Shown piece by piece: positions 1 through 5,689 of a DNA stretch of 6,752 nt (position 1 is the stretch's first letter; each line of letters opens with the position of its first letter). A program made the translations under genes and the position numbers. Under the pieces are notes generated by a model. That model made no database searches. It was not told the origin of the DNA and was given only the letters and a program-made list of their open reading frames with translations. Source of the stretch: Deltaproteobacteria bacterium (GTDB lineage Bacteria; Desulfobacterota; DSM-4660; Desulfatiglandales; B25-G16); the NCBI GenBank assembly GCA_020355145.1, contig CP070660.1, forward strand, positions 158,978-165,729, read 5' to 3'.

Positions 1-1
1 A

Positions 2-604
2 AAAAAGACGAAAAGGGATGTTACTACAAATTATGAGATAAATAAGATCTCAAGGACAATCCTTAAGCCAGCAGGAAAGATCAGACTCCTTTCGGTTGCC
101 GCGGCTATCGATGGAAAATACAAGGTGGAGAAGTTAAGAGATGGGTCAATTAAGCGGACTTACATCCCGAGAAGTAAAGAGGAGTTAAAGACATTTGAAG
201 ATATAGTAAAGAGGGCAATGGGTTATAGTGAGGATAGGGAAGATCAGGTTTCAGTAAGCTCCATTCCATTTTCAGAGGCGATTTCCTTAGAGGGCGAGGT
301 TGAAGGGGAGGGTGAAAAATTTGATATCTTAACACTCTTGAGAAGCAATAGAAAAACAATAGTAAATCTACTTTTAGTCGCCTTGGTTTTTTTCATTATA
401 GTCAGACCCTTACTAAGGACTATAAAGAGGATGGCAACAGAGGCTACTTTCGAGACGAAGGAGCTGCCATCAGGTGGAAAGGAGTTTGCACAAATTCCTG
501 AATCAGGAGAGGCGAGCTCAAGGGAGAAGGTCCTTGAAGCGAGCAAGAAAAGCCCTAAGACTACCGAACAGGTCATTAAAGGGTGGATAGGTGAGTCAAA
601 ATAA
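2..604 (+). CDS. fliF: Flagellar MS-ring protein FliF, C-terminal part (5' end outside window)
   Basis: FliF forms the MS ring in the inner membrane, the base on which the rotor and the export gate assemble. The open reading frame enters from the left edge; the first full codon is at position 2 and an in-frame GTG at 125 is internal, not the start. The first visible residues contain the family-typical stretch TTNYEINKISRTI followed by a KIRLLSVAAAIDGKY strand, which is the end of the periplasmic ring-building part. An acidic linker follows, then one strong membrane segment (IVNLLLVALVFFIIV, about bases 359-404). The rest is a cytoplasmic tail ending in TTEQVIKGWIGES, which matches the C-terminal FliG-binding helix of FliF (E/A-x-VI-x-x-W). 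The stop codon overlaps the fliG start by one base (TAATG). No frame damage is visible. Identification is by family motifs and by the adjoining fliG. Confidence 0.96.
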   Translation, partial: KKTKRDVTTNYEINKISRTILKPAGKIRLLSVAAAIDGKYKVEKLRDGSIKRTYIPRSKEELKTFEDIVKRAMGYSEDREDQVSVSSIPFSEAISLEGEVEGEGEKFDILTLLRSNRKTIVNLLLVALVFFIIVRPLLRTIKRMATEATFETKELPSGGKEFAQIPESGEASSREKVLEASKKSPKTTEQVIKGWIGESK

Positions 605-1623
605 TGGCGACCAGTGAAATAAACCCTTCGAAGTTAACCGGGCCTCAAAAGGCGGCTATCTTTCTTCTGAGCATGGGTGAAGAATTTACTACGTCCCTTT
701 TTAAGAGCTTGGATGAGGAAAGTATAAAAACGGTAGGGAGATATATGTCAGAGATAAGCTTTATCCCTACTGAGGCCTTAAATGCAGTAATGAGTGAATT
801 TCTAAGGACTTTTCAAGGCAATACTAACTTAAATGTTTCTGGAAGAGAATTCCTTGAGGGGGTTGTGACCAGGAGCTTGGATGAAAAAACAGCAAGAGAG
901 GTCTTTAGGGCAATAGGTACCCACAGCGGCAATGCGCCTTTTAGTGGCCTGTCCTACCTACCAGCAGATAACCTGGTCAGAATAATTAAAGGAGAACATC
1001 CTCAGACTATTGCCTTAATACTGTCCTATCTTCCACAGGGAAAGGCAGCAGAAATACTAAATCTCCTTCCTGAGGAGGTCAAGGCCGATATCGCCCTTAG
1101 GATAGTAAGGATCACTCAGGTTCCGGATGATCTTATAAGGGAGCTTGACGAGGCAATCAGAAGTGATGTTTCCAAGGTTGGTGTTGCTACAAGGAAGTTT
1201 GATGGCGTTGATACATTGGCCAATATCCTCAATGAGGTTGATGGAAATACAGAGGAGTACGTCCTATCTCATATAGAAAATGAGGATAGCGATCTGGCAG
1301 ACCAAATAAGACAAAAGATGTTTGTCTTTGAAGATCTCTTGCAGGTTGATGACAGGAGTTTTAGGGAAATCCTACAGAATATAGACAACCAAACACTGGT
1401 GAAGGCCTTAAAAACGGCCTCTGAGGATCTGAAACAAAAGATATTTAGTAACCTATCAGAGAGGGCTTCAGATATGCTCAGGGAAGATATGGAGGTCGTA
1501 GGCCCGGTTAGGTTGAAGGAGGTTGAGGAGTGCCAGCAAGGCATTATAAGAGCCGCAAAGAGGCTTGAGGCAGATGGGAAAATAGTTCTTGGTGGTAAGG
1601 GAGAGGAGATCTTTGTCGAGTAA
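604..1623 (+). CDS. fliG: Flagellar motor switch protein FliG
   Basis: FliG is the rotor protein that couples stator ion flow to torque and sits on the FliF ring. At 339 residues it has normal length. The N-terminal FliF-binding domain starts with LTGPQKAAIFLLSMGEE. The middle domain has the EHPQ motif (residues 131-134, followed by TIALILSYLP), the FliM-binding signature. The C-terminal domain has the conserved MFVFEDL (239-245) and the torque helix near 285-303. By alignment from memory with E. coli FliG, the charged torque residues K264, R281, D288, D289 and R297 correspond here to K270, R287, E294, D295 and R303, so all are kept, one as Glu for Asp. The ATG overlaps the fliF stop, with an AGGTGAG ribosome-binding site at 589-595. 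The 3' end overlaps fliH by about 11 bases, as expected of a co-translated operon. Confidence 0.98.
   Translation: MATSEINPSKLTGPQKAAIFLLSMGEEFTTSLFKSLDEESIKTVGRYMSEISFIPTEALNAVMSEFLRTFQGNTNLNVSGREFLEGVVTRSLDEKTAREVFRAIGTHSGNAPFSGLSYLPADNLVRIIKGEHPQTIALILSYLPQGKAAEILNLLPEEVKADIALRIVRITQVPDDLIRELDEAIRSDVSKVGVATRKFDGVDTLANILNEVDGNTEEYVLSHIENEDSDLADQIRQKMFVFEDLLQVDDRSFREILQNIDNQTLVKALKTASEDLKQKIFSNLSERASDMLREDMEVVGPVRLKEVEECQQGIIRAAKRLEADGKIVLGGKGEEIFVE
1603..1608 (+). promoter_or_regulatory. Ribosome-binding site deciding the fliH TTG start
   Basis: GAGGAG ends four bases before the TTG at 1613, inside the fliG 3' end. The more upstream in-frame TTG/GTG pair (1589/1592) lacks a comparable purine run at the right distance. 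This is why the fliH start is placed at 1613. Confidence 0.6.
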
Positions 1624-2368
1624 TTCAGAAAAGATAGCAGCAAGGGAAAAATCTTGGACCAGATTTGAAATGGACTCCCTTGAATCCCCATCTTTACCCA
1701 AGAGAGAGGAGAAGGCCGATTTTGTTTCCCTTCAAATAGAAGGGAAAAAAGGGGGAGATTTTATCCCCCTTCAGGAGAGCGGAGATGATTACAAAAAGAG
1801 AAGACAGGCAGAGGATATTTTAAAAGAGGCCCAGGAAAAGGCCGCCTTTTTAGAGCAGGAGGCATATGAAAAGGGCTTTGCCCAAGGAGAAAAAGATGGC
1901 CTTGAATTAGGAGAGAAAAAGGGATTAAAGGTAGTTGAAGCCATTGAGAATCTTTTCACTGAGATTAGTCATCTAAAGGAGGAGATTCTAACGCAGTATG
2001 AAAAGGGAACATTAGAATTAATCTTTGCTATTGCTAAGAAGATTATCCATCACCAGATAAGCTCAGATGAAAAGGCCATAAAGGAAACTGTTTTTAACGC
2101 ACTCCACTTAGCAGCCGAAAAGAGTAAAATCATCCTTCGGGTTAATCCAGAGGATCTCGATTATGTTGAGAGATTAAGGCCGGAGGTCATTGCCAAATTC
2201 AAGGAAATGAAGTCAATAACAGTTACCTCAGATCCCTCCATTACTAGAGGGGGTTGTTTTTTAGAGACCCCTTATGGTGATATAGATGCCAGGATCGAGG
2301 CCCAGTTGGACAAGATCTACCAATCTCTGGAGGAAGCAAGGGATAGGGGGTCAGGCCTTGACATTTGA
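1613..2368 (+). CDS. fliH: Flagellar export assembly protein FliH (TTG start)
   Basis: FliH is the peripheral stalk-like regulator of the export ATPase FliI; a FliH dimer binds one FliI and docks it to the C ring and FlhA. From the TTG at 1613 the protein is 251 residues. I chose this start because GAGGAG at 1603-1608 gives a ribosome-binding site at good distance; a TTG at 1589 and a GTG at 1592 in the same frame are alternatives. The variable N-terminus has a Trp in SWTRFEMDSL, comparable to the Trp-containing FliH N-terminus that contacts FlhA or FliN. An alpha-helical region follows with five glycines spaced exactly four apart (G88, 92, 96, 100, 104; GFAQGEKDGLELGEKKG), the GxxxG repeat run characteristic of FliH. 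The C-terminal half resembles the FliH / V-ATPase E-subunit domain (IFAIAKKIIHHQI, GGCFLETPYGDIDARIEAQL). The last residues (about GSGLDI) and the stop codon come from a repeat element spanning the junction with fliI, so the native C-terminus may have differed. Confidence 0.93.
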   Translation: MSSNSEKIAAREKSWTRFEMDSLESPSLPKREEKADFVSLQIEGKKGGDFIPLQESGDDYKKRRQAEDILKEAQEKAAFLEQEAYEKGFAQGEKDGLELGEKKGLKVVEAIENLFTEISHLKEEILTQYEKGTLELIFAIAKKIIHHQISSDEKAIKETVFNALHLAAEKSKIILRVNPEDLDYVERLRPEVIAKFKEMKSITVTSDPSITRGGCFLETPYGDIDARIEAQLDKIYQSLEEARDRGSGLDI

Positions 2369-2485
2369 CATATTGCCATAAACTCTTTCCAGATTGATTT
2401 TTGTGTCAAATGTCGTAGCCTTTCACCAGTAATGTCTTAGGAACTGGAGCAAGTGAAGGGTTACCAAATGTCAAGGTCTGACCCC
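2347..2485. repeat. 139 bp element with 21 bp terminal inverted repeats at the fliH/fliI junction
   Basis: The left arm (2347-2367) and the right arm (2465-2485) are reverse complements at 20 of 21 positions. The single difference, at 2355/2477, still allows a G-U pair in RNA. The arms start GGGGTCAG and contain CTTGACATTTG. An internal inverted pair is also present: GACATTTGACA at 2360-2370 against TGTCAAATGTC at 2404-2414. There is no coding frame inside apart from the ends of the neighbouring genes. GATA occurs on both sides (2342-2345 and 2486-2489), a possible 4 bp target duplication that could be chance. The size and architecture fit a miniature non-autonomous element or a REP/BIME-like repeat mobilised in trans; I recall similar ends near REP-associated Y1 transposases but cannot confirm this. 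The element supplies the fliH stop codon and carries the likely fliI start. Confidence 0.8.
2455..2460 (+). promoter_or_regulatory. Ribosome-binding site deciding the fliI start (inside the repeat element)
   Basis: GAAGGG lies seven bases before the ATG at 2468. The in-frame GTG at 2453 has GGAG only three bases upstream, too close, and the ATG at 2495 now has no purine run at a useful distance. The site and the start it serves both lie within the inverted-repeat element. Confidence 0.5.
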
Positions 2486-3832
2486 GATACATTTATGAGT
2501 GAGCTAAAGGGAGAAATCAATTGGGATGAATATTTGGGGGCTATAAGCTCATGCCAGCCTATAAAATTAGAGGGTAAGATTGTGAAGGTTGCAGGAATAG
2601 TTGCTGAAGGACATGGACCAGGGCTAAGTGTTGGTAATCTTTGTGCCATCGAGAATTCAGATGGCACCGATGTCCAGGCCGAGGTAGTAGGATTTAAAGA
2701 CAAAAGGGTAATTGTAATGCCCTACGGTGAGATGAGGGGAATAAGGCCGGGAAGCCGGATTGTCGATATAAGTAAGAGACCTACCGTTCAAGTGGGAGAG
2801 GCATATTTAGGTAGGGTAATAGATGGCCTTGGTCAGCCCATTGATGGAAAAGGTACAATAAGGTCGGAGACAGAATATCCGATCTATGGAGATGTTCTCA
2901 ATCCTTTGAAGAGGGAGATTATCCGGGAGGCGATAGATGTTGGTGTATGTTCTATCAACGCCTTAATAACAGCGGGGAAGGGTCAGAGGATAGCTATAAT
3001 GTCAGGCTCGGGCGTAGGGAAGAGTGTTCTAATGGGTATGATAGCCAAGAATACATCTGCAGATGTAACAGTAATGGCCCTGGTTGGGGAGCGGGGCAGA
3101 GAGGTGAGGGAGTTTGTCGAAAGAAGCCTAGGGGAGGAGGGGCTTAAAAAGTCGGTTGTTGTAGTGGCTACATCTGATACCCCCGCCTTGGTCAGGATAA
3201 GAGGGGCCTATCTTGCCACCACCCTGGCAGAATACTTCAGGGATAAAGGCTTAGATGTTATCCTAGTTATGGATTCTATTACCAGGTTTGCCATGTCTCT
3301 AAGGGAGGTAGGATTGGCTGCAGGGGAACCACCTTCGGCAAAAGCCTATACTCCCAGTGTTTTTGCAAAGATACCAAAACTTGTGGAGAGGGCTGGAACA
3401 ATTGAGAAAAGCGGAAGCATTACAGGGATATATAATGTCTTGGTTGAAGGAGATGATATGACTGAACCCATAGCAGACGCTGTTCGCTCTGCTGTTGATG
3501 GCCATATAGTGCTATCCCGAACCCTTGCAGAGAGGGGACATTACCCTGCTGTAGATGTATTGGCAAGTATTAGTAGGGTAATGAAGGATGTTGTTGATCC
3601 CGAACACCTTGATAATGCCAAGAAGTTGGTCAAGGTCCTCTCTATTTATAGAGAGGCAGAGGATTTGATTAATATAGGGGCCTATGTGGACGGGAGTGAT
3701 CCACAGATAGATTATGCCAAGAAGATGATCGGTAAGATTAATTCATTTCTCCATCAGGATATCTATCAGAAGGTAACATTTAAGGAAAGTGTTGCTGGAT
3801 TGAAGGACTTGTTTGTGGATGGTGAACCATGA
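2468..3832 (+). CDS. fliI: Flagellum-specific ATPase FliI
   Basis: FliI is the hexameric ATPase of the flagellar type III exporter, related to the F1 beta subunit; it releases substrates from chaperones at the export gate. From the ATG at 2468 it has 454 residues, close to the family size. A beta-barrel N-terminal domain is followed by the catalytic core: P-loop GSGVGKS with Lys185, the VGERGREVREF segment with catalytic Glu208, Walker B LVMDSITRFAMS with Asp269, and the segment GLAAGEPPSAKAYTPSVFAKIPKLVERAG, all typical of FliI/SctN. The C-terminal domain is complete. Alternative starts are GTG 2453 (459 residues) and ATG 2495 (445 residues); the last may be the ancestral start, since the first nine residues (MSRSDPDTF) lie in or next to the repeat element. 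The gene overlaps fliJ by four bases (ATGA). Confidence 0.97.
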   Translation: MSRSDPDTFMSELKGEINWDEYLGAISSCQPIKLEGKIVKVAGIVAEGHGPGLSVGNLCAIENSDGTDVQAEVVGFKDKRVIVMPYGEMRGIRPGSRIVDISKRPTVQVGEAYLGRVIDGLGQPIDGKGTIRSETEYPIYGDVLNPLKREIIREAIDVGVCSINALITAGKGQRIAIMSGSGVGKSVLMGMIAKNTSADVTVMALVGERGREVREFVERSLGEEGLKKSVVVVATSDTPALVRIRGAYLATTLAEYFRDKGLDVILVMDSITRFAMSLREVGLAAGEPPSAKAYTPSVFAKIPKLVERAGTIEKSGSITGIYNVLVEGDDMTEPIADAVRSAVDGHIVLSRTLAERGHYPAVDVLASISRVMKDVVDPEHLDNAKKLVKVLSIYREAEDLINIGAYVDGSDPQIDYAKKMIGKINSFLHQDIYQKVTFKESVAGLKDLFVDGEP

Positions 3833-4272
3833 AGCCATTTTCCTTTAGGCTTGATAGTATACTTAACTACAGAGATTACCTGGAGAAAAGGGCCCAGAGA
3901 GATTTATTTAATGCCAGGAATGAATACATGGAGAGGGTGAAGGCAGTTAAAAGATTAGCAAAGGAGAGGGTCGAAATCGCCAGAAGATGCAGGGATGAAG
4001 GGTTTAGGGGGATAGATGTCCCCCTATATCAGATTTATATATCCTTTCTGCAAAGGTTAGAGCATGATATTGAAAGGGCTCATATGAGCCTCAAGAAGGG
4101 AGAGGAGAAGGTAAAGGCACAAGAGGCGGTTTTAAAAAAGGAATCAATAAAGAAAAAGACGTTGGAGCTCCTAAAGGATTTACAGCTTAAAAGGCGCCTT
4201 GAGAGATTAGAAAGAGAGGAACAAAAGCAAATGGATGAACTGGTTATAATAAGAAGAGGGGTAAGAGGATGA
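3829..4272 (+). CDS. fliJ: Flagellar export protein FliJ
   Basis: FliJ is the small coiled-coil stalk of the export ATPase, analogous to the gamma subunit of F1, inserted in the FliI ring and contacting FlhA. The protein has 147 residues, the usual length. It starts with the family-like PFSFRLDSILNYRDYLEKRAQRDL and is charged and helical throughout, with heptad-like spacing and no membrane segment or signal peptide. Sequence conservation in FliJ is low, so position directly after fliI, four-base overlaps on both sides, size and coiled-coil character carry the assignment. It ends in a basic stretch (IIRRGVRG). Confidence 0.9.
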   Translation: MKPFSFRLDSILNYRDYLEKRAQRDLFNARNEYMERVKAVKRLAKERVEIARRCRDEGFRGIDVPLYQIYISFLQRLEHDIERAHMSLKKGEEKVKAQEAVLKKESIKKKTLELLKDLQLKRRLERLEREEQKQMDELVIIRRGVRG

Positions 4273-4931
4273 AGCTATTGACCCAGATTTTTCTTGCCTC
4301 CTTGATAATTGTAAAGATTGTATTGGGCTCTATTTTTATATACCGGGTAGAGCTGGGTCCCTTTTTCTTGGAGGGAAATGCCATAGCAGAGGAGGTGCAA
4401 GAGAATCCTGAAGGGATAGCAAAGCCTGCCCGCCATCGTCCCGCTCAGCGGGACTCAGGCGAGGCGGGCGGGGAAGGTGAAGATATTGCCGATGTGCAAG
4501 GGGCCCCTGAGGGGGCTGCAAAGGAAGGTGAAGGTATTATCGAGGAAGAGAAGATCGATCTGAATTTTCTGCTTAAGAGGAAGGCTGAGCTTCGAAAAGA
4601 AGGAGAGGATCTTTCAAAAAAGAGGGCAGAACTTATGGCGATACAGGACGAGATAAATAATAAGATTGCGATACTCACCGAATTAAGGAATGAAATCGTG
4701 GCCGAGATGGCCAAGAAAAAGATAGCTGAGGAGAGGAGCCTTAGACACCTTATAAAGGCATATTCTGCCATGAAGCCACAGAAGGCAGCGTCCTTGATTG
4801 AAAAACTGGACATAACGTTTGCTATAGAACTTCTTTCGAAGATGAAAGGGGATGCAGTCGGCAATATTCTCTCATTTGTAGATACAGACAAGGCTGCCAG
4901 GATAAGTGAGCAGCTTGCCAAGCGAAAGTAA
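4269..4931 (+). CDS. MotE/FlbB-like membrane-anchored coiled-coil protein with MgtE-N-like C-terminus
   Basis: The protein has 220 residues: an N-terminal membrane anchor or uncleaved signal (about residues 5-27, LTQIFLASLIIVKIVLG), a low-complexity Glu/Gly-rich segment (40-95), a long coiled coil (about 95-155), and a C-terminal helical domain (about 158-218; LIKAYSAMKPQKAASLIEKL, AIELLSKMKGDAVGNILSFV). That last domain has the pattern of the MgtE intracellular N-domain found in periplasmic motor proteins such as MotE (a chaperone of MotC in rhizobia) and FlbB (spirochaete collar). The likely role is therefore in stator or periplasmic motor assembly; this is inferred from architecture and operon position. 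The start shares ATGA with the fliJ stop, with GAGGGG at 4256-4261 as ribosome-binding site. Odd features: residues 53-68 are encoded by a 48 bp palindromic insertion, and residues 43-52 plus 69-75 are repeated as 76-92. Confidence 0.82.
   Translation: MKLLTQIFLASLIIVKIVLGSIFIYRVELGPFFLEGNAIAEEVQENPEGIAKPARHRPAQRDSGEAGGEGEDIADVQGAPEGAAKEGEGIIEEEKIDLNFLLKRKAELRKEGEDLSKKRAELMAIQDEINNKIAILTELRNEIVAEMAKKKIAEERSLRHLIKAYSAMKPQKAASLIEKLDITFAIELLSKMKGDAVGNILSFVDTDKAARISEQLAKRK
4395..4544 (+). repeat. 51 bp tandem duplication inside the MotE-like gene, first copy interrupted
   Basis: Copy one is 4395-4424 joined to 4473-4493 and reads VQENPEGIAK / EGEDIAD. Copy two is 4494-4544 and reads VQGAPEGAAKEGEGIIE. 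Both begin GTGCAA, share GCAAAG at the centre and GAAGGTGAAG after it, and are 17 codons long once the 48 bp palindromic element is removed from copy one. The duplication lies in the flexible linker between membrane anchor and coiled coil. Confidence 0.75.
4425..4472. repeat. 48 bp palindromic element inserted in frame in the MotE-like gene
   Basis: The element is GC-rich in an AT-rich gene. Its outer arms pair at 4425-4434 with 4463-4472 (ten pairs including one G-U). An inner perfect hairpin is formed by GTCCCGCT (4438-4445) and AGCGGGAC (4447-4454) around a single base. It is exactly 16 codons without a stop and encodes PARHRPAQRDSGEAGG. The borders follow from comparison with the uninterrupted second copy of the surrounding 51 bp duplication. 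A related copy lies at 5651-5689 in inverted orientation. Confidence 0.82.
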
Positions 4932-4960
4932 AGACTGGGTTTTTGTTAGCTGGTGAAGAA

Positions 4961-5503
4961 ATGGCCAAATATATATCAATCATAATGCTGCTATGCCATT
5001 TGCTTTTTAGCTTGAGTAGTGCCTTTGCCGTAAACCCCAAGGATATTGTCAGACTAAAAAAAGCAGGGGTAGGCGATAGGCTAATAAGGGAGATCATCAG
5101 CTCACATGCGATTTCCCGGGCCTTAATTTCTGTGGAGGAGATTGTTGAAATGAAAGAGGCCAAAGTCGGAGATGAGGTCATTTTAGCGATAATCCAAGAA
5201 GGAAGTGCAACTGCCCCTGAATTAGATAGGGAGGATTTTGCGTATAGGGCCCTTAAGAGAATGATGAAAAGGCAGCAAATTATAGTAGAGATGCAAAAGA
5301 AAGAACTCGATCTTCTAGTGCAATACTTATCAAGGCTTATTACAAGTCCCGAGGTAATTAAGCTTGTTCATGAGGGGAAAATAGCAGGTGAGGATTATGC
5401 CCAGATTGTTAAATATCTAAAACAATATGCCAGGGGAGAAGAGACTATAGAGTACGGTGATCAAGGTGATATAATTATTGACATAGATAAGACCCATAAA
5501 TGA
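4961..5503 (+). CDS. Putative secreted protein with two short helical repeats, function unknown
   Basis: I do not recognise this 180-residue protein as a named flagellar component. It begins with a clear signal peptide (residues 1-23; hydrophobic IIMLLCHLLF, likely cleavage after AFA), so the mature protein should be periplasmic. Mature residues 25-46 (NPKDIVRLKKAGVGDRLIREII) and 57-78 (SVEEIVEMKEAKVGDEVILAII) are two copies of one helical unit with the shared pattern EIV-x-x-K-x-A-x-VGD-x-x-I-x-x-II. A charged helix follows (about 92-124), and near residues 133-154 lies a SHOCT-like segment (KLVHEGKIAGEDYAQIVKYL). The C-terminus is acidic. The ATG at 4961 has GGTGAAG just upstream; a TTG at 4943 would add six residues before the signal peptide and is less likely. 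The gene follows the MotE-like gene by 29 bases, is probably co-transcribed, and is the last gene before a long gap, suggesting a motor-associated periplasmic role by context only. Confidence 0.8.
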   Translation: MAKYISIIMLLCHLLFSLSSAFAVNPKDIVRLKKAGVGDRLIREIISSHAISRALISVEEIVEMKEAKVGDEVILAIIQEGSATAPELDREDFAYRALKRMMKRQQIIVEMQKKELDLLVQYLSRLITSPEVIKLVHEGKIAGEDYAQIVKYLKQYARGEETIEYGDQGDIIIDIDKTHK

Positions 5504-5514
5504 AAGAACCTATA

Positions 5515-5527
5515 GGGGCTTCGCCCC
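5515..5527 (+). other. Short GC hairpin after the last operon gene
   Basis: GGGGC and GCCCC pair around a TTC loop, 11 bases after the stop of the secreted-protein gene. The position suits an operon end or mRNA 3'-end stabiliser, but no T-run follows, so it is not a standard intrinsic terminator. It could equally be part of the adjacent GC-rich repeat. Confidence 0.4.
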
Positions 5528-5630
5528 AACACTCCCTGGCCCAGACCTGGCCTTGCAAGCCCTGAGTTCCATGACTTCCGTTTCTGAATTATTACAGCGA
5601 CATTAGATTGTTGCAGACCTAGTCGCGCCA

Positions 5631-5657
5631 GGGCGGGCCAACACTCCATGCCCGCCC
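5631..5657. repeat. Perfect 8 bp GC hairpin overlapping the palindromic repeat
   Basis: GGGCGGGC (5631-5638) pairs perfectly with GCCCGCCC (5650-5657) around an 11-base loop that contains most of the second CCAACACTCC copy. The right arm is shared with the start of the palindromic repeat at 5651, so the two structures compete. Confidence 0.55.
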
Positions 5658-5689
5658 GCCGCGCCTGAGCGCTCGCGATGGCGTGCAGG
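5651..5689. repeat. 39 bp second copy of the palindromic element, inverted
   Basis: Compared with the reverse complement of 4425-4472, the first 19 bases match at 18 positions (CCCGCCCGCC, one change, CGCCTGAG) and the last 14 bases match at 13 (CGATGGCG, one change, GCAGG). The centre differs: 6 bases here against 15 there. It lies outside any convincing gene. Confidence 0.72.

Noticed and set aside
125..604. GTG at 125 as the start of a separate 159-residue protein
   Set aside because: The frame is open to the left edge and the upstream residues are typical FliF; the GTG is internal.
1269..1701. Minus-strand open frames opposite the end of fliG
   Set aside because: fliG is certain in this region, and its charge pattern explains the Ser/Leu-rich antisense frames.
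2347..2485. The fliH/fliI inverted repeat as a rho-independent terminator
   Set aside because: The arms are 97 bases apart and no T-run follows the right arm; fliI must be transcribed through it with the operon.
2947..3147. Plus-strand 66-codon frame inside fliI
   Set aside because: It is a frame-shifted reading of the catalytic core of fliI, which is intact.
4336..4921. Two minus-strand open frames of 61 and 158 codons opposite the MotE-like gene
   Set aside because: They are Ser/Phe/Ile-rich shadows of a Glu/Lys-rich coding strand, without initiation signals; the + strand gene has clear architecture and operon overlap.
5461..5649. Minus-strand open frame of 62 codons across the GC-rich repeats
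   Set aside because: It starts inside the repeat cluster and ends inside the upstream gene on the other strand. Its apparent residue repeats (LAR, GLG) come from the DNA repeats.
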